Of a DNA stretch of 46,572 nt, positions 24,023 to 31,810 are shown piece after piece; position 1 is the first letter of the stretch; the number at the start of each line of letters is the position of its first letter. The notes beneath the pieces are model-generated. The model ran no database searches, had not been told where the DNA came from, and saw only the letters and a list, made by a program, of their open reading frames with translations. The translations under genes and the position numbers were made by a program. This DNA comes from a virus: positions 1 to 46,572 of IMG/VR virus record IMGVR_UViG_3300028577_000020. One strand, given 5' to 3'.

Positions 24023-24516
24023 TGCTTGACATCGTCAAGTACCCAAATTCTGCGCTCGCACAAGCTTGTCGTTCGGTCACCCAATTCGATGCCGCGTTGA
24101 TCGCGTTCGTCGAACAGATGACCGAGGCGATGTACACCTTTCATGGAGTGGGGCTAGCAGCACCCCAAGTTGGTGTCACCGAGTGCATCACGTTAATTGA
24201 TCCATCAGCGGGTGATGCAACCAACCAATTGCAGGTGCTGATCAATCCAAGGGTCACCTGGCGGTCGCCTGAAGTAGAGATGGTAGAAGAAGGTTGTCTG
24301 TCGTTGCCTGGTGTGCGCCTGAAGGTCATGCGAGCACGTGCCATCGATGTTGAGTACTTTGATTTGGCAGGTGCTGCAAAGAACGTGCGGTTTGCGGGCC
24401 TGCCGTCACAGATTGTGCAGCACGAGGTCGATCACATCAATGGCATTACGGTGTTAGACCGGGTCCAGCCGTTAGCACGGACCATGGCCCTTAAGATCCT
24501 ACGTGGGAACAGGTGA
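24022..24516 (+). CDS. def: Peptide deformylase
   Basis: The product has 164 residues, a normal length. All three signature motifs are intact: GVGLAAPQVGV (motif 1), EEGCLSLPGV (motif 2, metal Cys) and QHEVDHINGI (motif 3, two metal His and catalytic Glu). The enzyme removes the formyl group from nascent protein N-termini at the ribosome exit. The start ATG overlaps the preceding stop (TAATG). It lies inside the head operon between protease and scaffold, an unusual place for a metabolic enzyme. It is presumably co-expressed with the capsid genes, when new protein load is highest. Phage deformylases are known from marine and other T4-like phages and tend to have a shortened C-terminus. Confidence 0.95.
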   Translation: MLDIVKYPNSALAQACRSVTQFDAALIAFVEQMTEAMYTFHGVGLAAPQVGVTECITLIDPSAGDATNQLQVLINPRVTWRSPEVEMVEEGCLSLPGVRLKVMRARAIDVEYFDLAGAAKNVRFAGLPSQIVQHEVDHINGITVLDRVQPLARTMALKILRGNR

Positions 24517-24523
24517 ATTGAAC

Positions 24524-24985
24524 ATGGCGCTATCTAGGAGTGAATTGAAGTCGGTCATCAAAGAACTGTTGGTTGAGATCCTCAGCGAGGGCTTGGGTAA
24601 TGTGCAATCGATTGCACCGGGTCCTCGTGCGGCAGCATCGCCCATCGGTGAAGCTCGCCGTCGTGTGGCTCCAACCAACGTCAAGCGTGCTTTTGATCCG
24701 CGCCTTGATACTCCCCTACGTGGTCGGGCTCCGCAAGTGTCAGCGACAATGCAGGAGACGATCAAACGAGAGTCGGGGGGTAATCCGATCATGGCTGACA
24801 TCTTTAAGGACACCGCGATGACGACGCTGCCGACGATGCAGGCGCACGGTGACACCGGAGCGTCCGCGGGCTCGGCACCGATGTTGCAAGAACAGTTCAA
24901 TGGTAACCCTGAAGACGTCTTTGGTGAGGAGACGGCGGGTCGTTGGGCCAACTTGGCCTTCGCCGTCGTCAAGAAGCCAGCGTAA
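24524..24985 (+). CDS. Head-region protein with N-terminal helix motif and RWANLA C-terminus
   Basis: The start ATG 24524 follows AGGTGA by 7 bases. The 153-residue product begins LSRSELKSVIKELLVEILSE, a recurrent helix motif. The middle is Pro/Arg/Ala-rich and probably disordered (GPRAAASPIGEARRRVAP). The last residues, GRWANLAFAVVKKPA, resemble the scaffold protein's ERWATLAGITKR end. Both are in the head operon, so the shared C-terminus may bind a common partner such as the capsid lattice or the protease. No known family is recognised. Confidence 0.6.
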   Translation: MALSRSELKSVIKELLVEILSEGLGNVQSIAPGPRAAASPIGEARRRVAPTNVKRAFDPRLDTPLRGRAPQVSATMQETIKRESGGNPIMADIFKDTAMTTLPTMQAHGDTGASAGSAPMLQEQFNGNPEDVFGEETAGRWANLAFAVVKKPA

Positions 24986-25000
24986 AATCATCGATGGGCA

Positions 25001-25006
25001 TATTTA
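25001..25006 (+). promoter_or_regulatory. TATTTA element, candidate late promoter
   Basis: TATTTA lies 27 bases before ATG 25034; GGAAAGG is the ribosome site between. Confidence 0.4.
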
Positions 25007-25033
25007 GCTGCATACCACGGAAAGGTGCTAGCA

Positions 25034-25306
25034 ATGAAGACGAACGTTAAGTCGGTCAAATTGACCCCTGCCCTGCTCAAGCGAATCATTGAGGAGGAAG
25101 TCGGCAAATTCGGTCCTCCGGAGGATGTCGAGAAGAAAGCTGACGACACCAAAGAGACCGACGCAGATGAGTTTGCCGATTCTCTCGACAAGCACATTGA
25201 CTTCATGAAGGCGCTCAAGATTGAAGAAGGGCGCTTGGTCAAGCGACTGGCACGAGTGCAAGAAGCCCGCAAGCGCGCGCAAAAAGCTCTCATTGCTCGG
25301 GTCTGA
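25034..25306 (+). CDS. Small acidic protein with N-terminal helix motif, 90 aa
   Basis: ATG 25034 follows GGAAAGG; a GTG nine bases upstream is less well placed. The protein is almost wholly helical. It begins VKLTPALLKRIIEEEVGKFG, one of the recurrent motifs, then has a very acidic linker (KKADDTKETDADEFAD) and a coiled-coil-like C-terminus (LKIEEGRLVKRLARVQEARK). It resembles small prohead-core proteins in composition, but no homology can be claimed from sight. It lies immediately upstream of head and scaffold genes. Confidence 0.6.
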   Translation: MKTNVKSVKLTPALLKRIIEEEVGKFGPPEDVEKKADDTKETDADEFADSLDKHIDFMKALKIEEGRLVKRLARVQEARKRAQKALIARV

Positions 25307-25326
25307 TCTGAGAAGAGGGTGATGTC

Positions 25327-25869
25327 ATGGGTGTGTTAGGAAGGTACACGAGTTACGTTGGCGGCGGTGCAGCCACTGTTGCACACGCGCTGCTCTCTAA
25401 GTTGTTTCCTGGTGGGCCCCTCGCCACGCAGGTTGCCAACGGTGATGAGAAGGGCGCGCAAGCGCTAGCACAGGCCTCGGCGACGGCCAAGGTTACCAAC
25501 GGCGTTGGGGGTCTTCAACCCACCGGTGGCGTGCAGGCCGGTGACCTCGGCATGTTCCCGTCGGGCGTTGACTTGTCGTTCAACTACAACATCGGCAATC
25601 CTCCCAACTCTTCACCCGACGTCAGCACCGTCAAGTGGACGAAGGCCGGCGACCCCGCCAACCCGTACACCCCTGACATCACTTCGCCTGGGCCGGGTCG
25701 CACAGACGGCGTTGACAAAGACGTCGATCCCAAGATTGCAGCGGCTGACATCAATCCTGCACCCAGCGTTGCTGATGTCCGTGATCCGACGACCGATGGC
25801 CCGGCAGTTTCACAGAACAACACCATTGGCGTGCCACAGAAACTCGGTGATTCGGGCGGCAACGTCTGA
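25327..25869 (+). CDS. Unknown Gly/Pro-rich head-operon protein, 180 aa
   Basis: The start follows AGAAGAGGGTGA. The N-terminus MGVLGRYTSYVGGGAATVAH may be a short amphipathic or hydrophobic segment. The remainder is rich in Gly, Pro, Asp and Ala without recognisable domain (SGVDLSFNYNIGNPPNSSPD, then TPDITSPGPGRTDGVDKD). Low-complexity character suggests an internal head protein or a core component cleaved by gp21. It sits directly before the scaffold gene and shares its direction, but a new TACTTA element lies between them. Confidence 0.55.
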   Translation: MGVLGRYTSYVGGGAATVAHALLSKLFPGGPLATQVANGDEKGAQALAQASATAKVTNGVGGLQPTGGVQAGDLGMFPSGVDLSFNYNIGNPPNSSPDVSTVKWTKAGDPANPYTPDITSPGPGRTDGVDKDVDPKIAAADINPAPSVADVRDPTTDGPAVSQNNTIGVPQKLGDSGGNV

Positions 25870-25896
25870 TCTTGTGAATTTGTGCTGATCGTCCGA

Positions 25897-25902
25897 TACT
25901 TA
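25897..25902 (+). promoter_or_regulatory. TACTTA element, candidate late promoter of the scaffold gene
   Basis: TACTTA lies 23 bases before ATG 25926; GTGGAGAAAG provides the ribosome site. Confidence 0.4.
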
Positions 25903-25925
25903 CTCTCAAGGTTCGTGGAGAAAGC

Positions 25926-27995
25926 ATGAGCAAGCAATTGTTCGAAGAAGCACTGGCAGATGTCAAGCAGGTCAAACAAGTGGCCGAAGACAGTGCTAAG
26001 CGCGCGATCCTCGATGCTGTCACTCCTCGGATCCGTGACTTCATCGATCAGGCGCTGTTGCGCGAAGAGGCGATGCCGGGCATGCCCGGTTCGAACCTTG
26101 AAATTCTCGATGATGGTGGTGATGAGTCGTTTGAGTTTGAAGCCCCCAAGGGAGCTCCTCCCGGCGAAATCACCGCGGCAATCACCCCGCCCGATGCCGA
26201 AGGCAAGGTCACGCTTGACCTTGATGCCATCTGCAGTGGTGGCGACCTTGCATCAACGGGCCCCGGCGCGGTGGTGCCTCCTCCCATGTTCGGAGAGCCG
26301 GTGATTGAACCGACTGAAGAGTATGAGATCAGCCTAGAATCACTCAATGCACTGCAACCCTTGATCAAGGCCGCACGCACGGGGCGCAGCATCATGCAAC
26401 CCAAGGATGTGTCGGCCATCATCGGTCGCGTCGTCGAGCACGTGCAATTGTTGGGCAAGGCCAGCGGTAAGGTCAAGGCCACTAATTCATACGGCGTTCA
26501 AATCGCCCAGATGATTTCACACGTGGAAGATATGTATGACTACGTGCAAGAGTCGGTCACCGACGCTACAAGCAAAAACGCATACGAAACTACGCTCGAG
26601 ACTACATTCAGTACGCTCACCAAACTTCAGGAGTCAACGACAATGTCGAAAAAGGCACAACACAAGGGTCAGATGAACGAAGCGGATCTTACGCTGAAAC
26701 TGACTGGTCTGCCCGACGATGTCGAGGACAATCTTGATAGCGTGGGCGTCGATCTCATCACCGGTGAAGAAGACGGTGAAGAGGGCGCAGAAGGCCTCGA
26801 AGGCGGCGAAACTGACGATCTGGGCGACCTCGACCTAGACGGCGGACAAGGATCACAAGAGGGTGAGGACAATCAGATGGAGAATCGCAGGTTGAGCGAC
26901 GACACGATCGTCGAGATCGATGAAAACATGCTCCGCCGCGAGATCGCTCGGATGCGCTCGCTCCGTGAGGAGACGAAACCGGCTTCGTGGGGCGATGGCT
27001 CCGGCGACGCCAAAATCCTCAAGAACTTCGGTGGAGGCAAGGATGAGGGTGATCCTCTCGATCAGGACATCGTTGACCTGTCCCCGGCCAAGGGCTCTCG
27101 CCCGAAGGGTGATAACCCGCCCGCCAACCACAATCGCAACCTGAAGACCGAGCAGGACGATCAGGACATGGACGAGGGTCAGGACCAGATGGACGAGTCC
27201 GATGATCAGATGGACGAGTCCGATGATCAGATGGACGAGGCAACTTACGAGCCCGATAACCATGACATGTCTGTCGATGAGAGCGATGACCTCGATCAAC
27301 TGCAGAATCGCCGCAAGGAAGACGAGTACGGCGCCGACGTGCAGGACGGTCATGCGACGGCCACGTGGGACAAGCGTCGCCACGAAGCGCTCCGCCGCCT
27401 CAACTTCGAGAAGAAGCTGCAGGAACGCGCTCAGTCACGTGCTTCGGCCCTCAAGAAGGAAGCCGCACGTGCCAAGTCGGCCCGCAACAACAAGCGCCTC
27501 GCCGAAGTGCGCCAGGAGTATGCAACGGTTGCCAAGCGGTTCAACGAATCGCTCGCCCGTAGCACCAAGATGTCGAAGCTGGCGGCCATGGCCACCAAGA
27601 AGCTTCAAGAGGCTCGTCGCTCGAATAGCGCAGCCGCCCGGCCCACGGAGAGCAAGGCCGAAGTGATCCTCCGTAACAAGTTGGCAGAAACGAATCTGTT
27701 CAACGCGAAGCTTCTCTTCACCAACAAGCTCCTGCAGAACGACCAGCTGACGACCCGCCAAAAGGCGCAAGTCATCAAGCAGCTCGACGAGGCAGCGACG
27801 GTGCGAGAGGCCAAGCTCATCTACACGAGCCTTGCCAAGACCTTGGCGGGTTCAACGAAGTCGCTCAGCGAAGGCCAAGACCGTCAGGTGTTGGGTTCCG
27901 CAGGTAGGGTGACTCGCCCGGCATCTACGCCGACCCTCAATGAGGGCGTCGAGACCGAGCGATGGGCTACGCTGGCCGGCATTACCAAGAGGTAA
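25926..27995 (+). CDS. gp22: Prohead core/scaffold protein, T4 gp22-like
   Basis: The protein is 689 residues, far longer than T4 gp22 (269). The N-terminus is helical (MSKQLFEEALADVKQVKQVA). The middle is strongly acidic, with several Glu/Asp runs and a short tandem repeat DDQMDES at about 420-438. The C-terminal third is a long basic coiled coil (RRHEALRRLNFEKKLQERAQ onwards) with KLAETNLFNAKLLFTNKLL and IKQLDEAATVREAKLIY, the segment typical of gp22-family cores. It ends ERWATLAGITKR. Scaffolds are degraded by gp21 inside the prohead. The position just before gp23 matches T4 order. Acidic blocks may give electrostatic packing of internal proteins. Several L-x-E-type cleavage sites are present but not mapped. 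Confidence 0.8.
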   Translation: MSKQLFEEALADVKQVKQVAEDSAKRAILDAVTPRIRDFIDQALLREEAMPGMPGSNLEILDDGGDESFEFEAPKGAPPGEITAAITPPDAEGKVTLDLDAICSGGDLASTGPGAVVPPPMFGEPVIEPTEEYEISLESLNALQPLIKAARTGRSIMQPKDVSAIIGRVVEHVQLLGKASGKVKATNSYGVQIAQMISHVEDMYDYVQESVTDATSKNAYETTLETTFSTLTKLQESTTMSKKAQHKGQMNEADLTLKLTGLPDDVEDNLDSVGVDLITGEEDGEEGAEGLEGGETDDLGDLDLDGGQGSQEGEDNQMENRRLSDDTIVEIDENMLRREIARMRSLREETKPASWGDGSGDAKILKNFGGGKDEGDPLDQDIVDLSPAKGSRPKGDNPPANHNRNLKTEQDDQDMDEGQDQMDESDDQMDESDDQMDEATYEPDNHDMSVDESDDLDQLQNRRKEDEYGADVQDGHATATWDKRRHEALRRLNFEKKLQERAQSRASALKKEAARAKSARNNKRLAEVRQEYATVAKRFNESLARSTKMSKLAAMATKKLQEARRSNSAAARPTESKAEVILRNKLAETNLFNAKLLFTNKLLQNDQLTTRQKAQVIKQLDEAATVREAKLIYTSLAKTLAGSTKSLSEGQDRQVLGSAGRVTRPASTPTLNEGVETERWATLAGITKR
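27183..27239 (+). repeat. 21-bp tandem repeat in scaffold gene
   Basis: A 21-base unit encoding DQMDESD is present twice in full and once in part, with almost identical DNA. It sits in the acidic part of the scaffold and could change copy number by slippage. Confidence 0.8.
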
Positions 27996-28031
27996 GTGAC
28001 AGCGTCGCAGAACAACACGACTCGAACCAAC

Positions 28032-28037
28032 TAGTTA
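28032..28037 (+). promoter_or_regulatory. TAGTTA element, candidate late promoter of the capsid gene
   Basis: TAGTTA lies 21 bases before the capsid ATG 28059; CAGGAGA is the ribosome site. Confidence 0.4.
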
Positions 28038-28058
28038 CAGATCACAGGAGACAATCAG

Positions 28059-30008
28059 ATGAAGTTCTTCAGCATGGAACAGCTTGCCGCCGGTATTAAA
28101 GACCGGCACGTCGGCGCCGAGCGCGCCCGACTGGTAGAGAAGTGGAGCCGCACCGGCCTGCTTCGTGGCCTCGATGGCCAGCGCCGAGAGATGATGGCGC
28201 AGCTCCTGGAGAACCAGGCAGCGCAGGTCCTCCGCGAGGTCGGTAACTCGATCTCGACGGGTGGCGGTAACATGTCCAACTCGGGACAGATCTCCGGCTT
28301 CACCAACATCGCCTTCCCGATCGTCCGCCGCGTCTTCGGTGGCCTCGTCGCCAATGAGCTGGTGTCGATCCAGCCGATGAGCCTGCCGTCCGGCCTGATC
28401 TTCTACCTCGACTACACTTACGGCACCAACGTCGGTGGCGAGGGCACGTCGACGGCGGCGACCTACGCTTCCGGACAGTCGATCTATAACAACCCAACCG
28501 GCAAGGGTGTCCAGTCAGGATCGCTGGCGACGGGCGGCATGTACGACCTCGTCAACGTGGGCTTCAGCAAGGTGCACCAGTCGGCGTGGATCGGCGGCGC
28601 AGCTAGCCCCTACAACACCGGTTCTAGCGGCCAGGTCGGCGCGTGGAACAACCTCAACGGTACCTTCATGCCGGGTGGCCTCATCTCGGCAATGTCGGGC
28701 GTCAATGGCCAGCTCTGCAACTTCGACCCGCAGCTCGATGTCGACATGCAGTCGGGCCTGCTCAACGCCGTCTTCCTGTACCTCAACGTTGCCGACATGC
28801 AGTCGAGCGTTGCGAACGGTGACTTCTTGGCCGTCGAACAGGTCGCGGTCTTCGCGCTCAGCGGTACTGTTGTCAACAACGGCCTCACCGCCTGGAGCCA
28901 ATCGTACCAGTCGGGTAACGGCGTCCTCAACCTTCGCCGCCTCAACAAGCGCGGTAACCTCGCCAGCTCCAGCTTCACGCTGAACCCGCTGGCAGGCACC
29001 CAAGTCCAGTGCGTCCTCCAGACGCCGGCGTTCGGTAACACGTGGCAGGGTGCTTCGGCGGCTACCACCGCCAACGGCGCGTTGCTTCGCTTCGATGCAG
29101 CGTCGAACGTTCGCTTCTCGATGACGATCGCAGACGGCCTGACGACTGACCGCAGCGGCGACGGCGCCACGCTGGTCATCCCGTCGTTCGAGTCGGACTT
29201 CGGCGTCAACCCGTCGCCCGCCATCCCCGAGATTGACATCAAGATTGAGTCGATCTCCATCACCGCGACGACCCGCAAGCTCCGTGCTCGCTGGTCTCCC
29301 GAGCTCGCACAGGACCTCAATGCGTACCACTCGATGGACGCTGAGGTTGAGTTGACGAGCATCCTGTCGGAGCAGATCGCTCTCGAAATTGACCGAGAGA
29401 TCTTGAACGACCTCGTCACCGAAGCCAACGGCGCCAACATGTACTGGAGCCGTGCACCGGGCAAGTTCGTCAACAAGCTGACGGGCATCAACTCGACGCT
29501 GGCGACCAACTTGTCGATCGGGCCGCAGTTCACCGGCACCGTTCGCGAGTGGTACGAGACGCTGGTCGAGACCTGCATCGACTGCGCCAACACCATTCAC
29601 CGCAAGACGCTCCGTGGCTCGGCCAACTTCATGGTCACCAGCCCCGACGTGTCGACCATCTTCGAGTCATCGGTGCTCTACAAGCCGAAGTACTCGATCG
29701 ACGGCGAAGGTCAAGTCGGATCGCCCTTCACCATCGGCGCGGAGGCCATTGGCACCCTGTCGAATCGCTTCACGGTGTACAAGGATCCCTACTTCCCCCG
29801 TAACCGCATCCTGATCGGCTACAAGGGCGGCAGCTACCTTGAGACCGGGTACGTGTACTCTCCGTACGTGCCCCTCATCGTGACGCCGACCATCTTCGCC
29901 CCCGAAGACTTCACACCGAGGAAAGGCGTAATGACGCGGTACGGTAAGAAGATGGTGCGCACCGACTTCTACGGCACCGTCACCGTGCTCGACATGAACA
30001 TCATCTAA
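28059..30008 (+). CDS. gp23: Major capsid protein, T4 gp23-like
   Basis: This 649-residue protein (T4 gp23 is 521) begins MKFFSMEQLAAGIKDRHVG. The N-terminal helical part ends in MAQLLENQAAQVL, where L-L-E at 49-51 fits a gp21 cleavage site, so maturation probably removes about 51 residues. The HK97-type body has FTNIAFPIVRRVFGGLVANE, VSIQPMSLPSGLIFYLDY, KARWSPEL-like KLRARWSPELAQDLNAYHSM, EIALEIDREIL in the form SEQIALEIDREILNDL, and LIGYKGGSYLETGYVYSPYV near the end. The central insertion (about 140-370), with Gly/Ser/Asn-rich beta sequence, is the source of the extra length and may be a surface domain. A strong AGGAG precedes the start, and a rho-independent-type terminator follows the gene. 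Confidence 0.95.
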   Translation: MKFFSMEQLAAGIKDRHVGAERARLVEKWSRTGLLRGLDGQRREMMAQLLENQAAQVLREVGNSISTGGGNMSNSGQISGFTNIAFPIVRRVFGGLVANELVSIQPMSLPSGLIFYLDYTYGTNVGGEGTSTAATYASGQSIYNNPTGKGVQSGSLATGGMYDLVNVGFSKVHQSAWIGGAASPYNTGSSGQVGAWNNLNGTFMPGGLISAMSGVNGQLCNFDPQLDVDMQSGLLNAVFLYLNVADMQSSVANGDFLAVEQVAVFALSGTVVNNGLTAWSQSYQSGNGVLNLRRLNKRGNLASSSFTLNPLAGTQVQCVLQTPAFGNTWQGASAATTANGALLRFDAASNVRFSMTIADGLTTDRSGDGATLVIPSFESDFGVNPSPAIPEIDIKIESISITATTRKLRARWSPELAQDLNAYHSMDAEVELTSILSEQIALEIDREILNDLVTEANGANMYWSRAPGKFVNKLTGINSTLATNLSIGPQFTGTVREWYETLVETCIDCANTIHRKTLRGSANFMVTSPDVSTIFESSVLYKPKYSIDGEGQVGSPFTIGAEAIGTLSNRFTVYKDPYFPRNRILIGYKGGSYLETGYVYSPYVPLIVTPTIFAPEDFTPRKGVMTRYGKKMVRTDFYGTVTVLDMNII

Positions 30009-30020
30009 GTTCAATGATAT

Positions 30021-30038
30021 CAACCACTTAGGTGGTTG
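30021..30038 (+). other. Perfect hairpin just after the capsid gene
   Basis: CAACCAC pairs with GTGGTTG around a TTAG loop (7 bp). There is no T-tract, so it is not a classical terminator. It resembles the ACCAC...GTGGT palindromes at 33521 and 45381. It could stabilise the capsid mRNA or be a protein site. Confidence 0.6.
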
Positions 30039-30050
30039 TAGATGAGGTTG

Positions 30051-30076
30051 AGAGGCTACTCGAAAGAGTGGCCTTT
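30051..30076 (+). terminator. Rho-independent-like terminator after capsid gene
   Basis: An 11-pair stem (AGAGGCTACTC with GAGTGGCCTTT, two or more G-U pairs) closes on a GAAA tetraloop. The T run is short (TTTC). It argues that 30009-30122 is non-coding and that the next gene starts at 30123. Confidence 0.7.
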
Positions 30077-30111
30077 CGCCGTTAAGCCTTTACAGGTATT
30101 CGCCAGAGGGA

Positions 30112-30117
30112 TACTTA
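30112..30117 (+). promoter_or_regulatory. TACTTA element before the next gene
   Basis: TACTTA ends 5 bases before ATG 30123, downstream of the capsid terminator; a leaderless start is possible. Confidence 0.35.
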
Positions 30118-30122
30118 TTGAC

Positions 30123-30620
30123 ATGCCCGCATCCAGAGCACTACGCAACGAGATGGAACGCTTGGGCCTTGACCACACCAAGGCCTATACGCAGCACCAA
30201 TTGAATGAGGCCTACGCCGCTCACCAGGCGGCGCAGCTTGCGCTGCAGGTGGTGCCCGTCGCAGAGCCTGTTGGTGGATCGTTCCCGGAGACAGCAACTG
30301 TCGCACCGTTGACCAGCGACGCCACGGTTAAAGAGACTGTACTTGAGCCCGTCACTCCTTCCCCCACCGCCGCCCCTGATCAATCCTTGACTGACGTGGA
30401 GCAGCAACCTGCCGCCGCCCCGCCGGTGCTTGTGGAGACTGCTACCGAAGCAGGATTACGCGTCGACGCGGCTCCTGTGACCGATGCTGTGGCGCTGGGC
30501 ACCGACAGCCAGACGTCGCACACTGACGAGCTAGCCGTCGCGGCACCCGATGCCGCTGATGTGCCCGCTGCCGCCTCAAGCAAGAAGGGTAAGAAAAACG
30601 TCGCAAAGAAGTCTGACTGA
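30123..30620 (+). CDS. Ala/Pro/Val-rich protein with basic C-terminus, 165 aa
   Basis: The start ATG 30123 is preferred over 30042, since the upstream 81 bases form the capsid terminator and use rare codons. The first 45 residues are helical (MPASRALRNEMERLGLDHTK, then YTQHQLNEAYAAHQAA). The rest is a low-complexity stretch of Ala, Val, Pro, Thr and acidic residues, ending in a basic tail, SSKKGKKNVAKKSD. The design looks like a flexible linker with a DNA-binding or surface-binding end. No family is recognised. It follows the capsid gene, so a head accessory role is inferred. Confidence 0.6.
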   Translation: MPASRALRNEMERLGLDHTKAYTQHQLNEAYAAHQAAQLALQVVPVAEPVGGSFPETATVAPLTSDATVKETVLEPVTPSPTAAPDQSLTDVEQQPAAAPPVLVETATEAGLRVDAAPVTDAVALGTDSQTSHTDELAVAAPDAADVPAAASSKKGKKNVAKKSD

Positions 30621-30646
30621 CACCTTTACTTGTCACACGGGCTACA

Positions 30647-30652
30647 TACTTA
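30647..30652 (+). promoter_or_regulatory. TACTTA element, candidate late promoter
   Basis: TACTTA lies 19 bases before ATG 30672; ACGGAGAAC is the ribosome site. Confidence 0.4.
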
Positions 30653-30671
30653 GTTACAACGGAGAACTGAC

Positions 30672-31199
30672 ATGAGCGTAATCGTCGATAGTAGAGGAGT
30701 TGTCGAAGCGGGTGATGGGCAAGGCAACCTGACGGTCGCCGGCGCGACGGTCACCAACATTAGCTACATGACGGCACAACCGCTGGTCGGTTCGGCCTCC
30801 TTCGGCGCCCCGGCGCTGTCGCCCGGTGGCCTACCCGGTCTCACCGCCATCCCAGCACCGGGCTTTTTCGCCGTTCCAGTGTCTGGTTCGGGCGGCCCCA
30901 GCGGCAAGGGTGCCGGCGGCTTCACGGGTTCACTGCCCTCTCCGGCGACCTACCCAGGCGGCGAAATTCTCATCACTGACACCCTCGGTCAGTTCGCCTA
31001 CCTCATCACCGGCTCCATTTCGGTGATGTCGAGCTTGACGGGTTCGTCAGGCGGCGGCACCGGCGCAGGTCTCGCCAACGCGGTCAGCGTCAACGGCACC
31101 AAGTTGACGGTCTCCCCCGGTGGTACCGTCGGCTTCTGGTCGGACAGCAAGGGTTGGCTGGTCTGCGCAGTGTCGGGTACCCTGATCCTGAACGCGTAA
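30672..31199 (+). CDS. Gly-rich structural protein, 175 aa
   Basis: The N-terminus MSVIVDSRGVVEAGDGQGNL is followed by Gly/Pro/Ser-rich sequence (ALSPGGLPGLTAIPAPGFF, GPSGKGAGGFTGSLPSP). Beta-type segments follow (GGEILITDTLGQFAYLITG, GFWSDSKGWLVCAVSGTLIL). The C-terminal beta part recalls small virion decoration or fibre-tip proteins. The protein has its own promoter-like element and ends before a strong terminator, so it is a single-gene unit just after the capsid gene, likely made in quantity. A head decoration role is the best guess and is not proven. Confidence 0.6.
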   Translation: MSVIVDSRGVVEAGDGQGNLTVAGATVTNISYMTAQPLVGSASFGAPALSPGGLPGLTAIPAPGFFAVPVSGSGGPSGKGAGGFTGSLPSPATYPGGEILITDTLGQFAYLITGSISVMSSLTGSSGGGTGAGLANAVSVNGTKLTVSPGGTVGFWSDSKGWLVCAVSGTLILNA

Positions 31200-31216
31200 T
31201 TCACGTCCTTCTCTCG

Positions 31217-31251
31217 GCACACTGTTGGCCCGCGGAAAGCGGGCCGTGCCG
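31217..31251 (+). terminator. Strong two-part hairpin terminator
   Basis: An inner stem GGCCCGC/GCGGGCC closes a GGAAA loop, and an outer stem GGCAC/GTGCC flanks it with a six-base bulge. GTTT follows. The rest of the 235-base gap to 31435 shows a GTGTAGTGTATG promoter-like stretch and no further convincing feature. Confidence 0.75.
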
Positions 31252-31434
31252 TTTAAGGCCGCCCACAGAATAATCGTGATCTGCGTGTTGTAGTTCAATG
31301 GGTCAGTTAATTGGGTCTTGTGCAGATGGTTTGTTCTTCGGCAGAATGTCTGTCTCAGACACTTGTACACTCCTACTCACGGGTGTAGTGTATGTTTGAC
31401 GGCACAGAACAAGGCCGACAGGAGAGTATAGATC

Positions 31435-31725
31435 ATGAGCAGGAAGAACCGTAAGGTCATTGCGACCAACAAGAACGCGCACATCATCAGCCGCACCGAT
31501 CGGACTGGCAAGGTTCGTACCGAGACCAGCCGCCGCGATGAGGGTGAGCTCGACGTGGCAATTTCGACCGATTGGAACAACAACGCGACGCGCGTCTTCA
31601 TCGACGCAACTGGTCGTGCCGATGGCCACAACCGTGGCTACGCCGATCTCACGCTCAACGGCCGACAGGCACGGATGTTGTTCTTGGCGCTGTCGAAGCA
31701 CTTCGGCGTCACCGGCAAGTACTAG
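31435..31725 (+). CDS. Small basic protein of unknown function, 96 aa
   Basis: The start follows ACAGGAGAG. The N-terminal half is very basic (MSRKNRKVIATNKNAHIISR, then VRTETSRRDEGELDVA). The C-terminal half has a beta-alpha pattern (DWNNNATRVFIDATGRADG, YADLTLNGRQARMLFLAL). It ends LSKHFGVTGKY. It may bind nucleic acid; no named family is recognised. It stands as a single gene between a strong hairpin and a strong rho-independent terminator. Confidence 0.65.
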   Translation: MSRKNRKVIATNKNAHIISRTDRTGKVRTETSRRDEGELDVAISTDWNNNATRVFIDATGRADGHNRGYADLTLNGRQARMLFLALSKHFGVTGKY

Positions 31726-31761
31726 CATCGAGTGAACACGAGTTCACAATAGTGTAGGATT

Positions 31762-31794
31762 GGGCGAGGTTCCTTATGGGGGCCTCGCCCTTTT
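31762..31794 (+). terminator. Rho-independent terminator
   Basis: GGGCGAGG (31762-31769) pairs perfectly with CCTCGCCC (31783-31790) over a 13-base loop, followed by TTTT. It ends the 96-residue gene. A TAGGAT (31755-31760) touching its 5' edge is therefore unlikely to be a productive promoter. Confidence 0.88.
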
Positions 31795-31810
31795 CACATC
31801 AGGAGATCAC

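Noticed and set aside
28515-29600. Long minus-strand open frames opposite the capsid gene (361 and 328 residues)
   Set aside because: They are antisense shadows of a high-GC gene; the + strand product is clearly gp23 and the shadows have no motifs or ribosome sites.
30042-30122. Upstream ATG start for the gene at 30123
   Set aside because: The segment forms a stable terminator hairpin with a GAAA loop and has rare codons, so it is treated as non-coding.
31285-31360. tRNA-like stretch (GTAGTTCAATGGGT resembles a D-arm)
   Set aside because: No acceptor pairing, anticodon stem or GGTTCGAAT-type T-arm can be found at the right distances; at most a relic.
31755-31760. TAGGAT as promoter for the gene at 31811
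   Set aside because: It abuts the strong terminator at 31762, which would end any transcript starting there.
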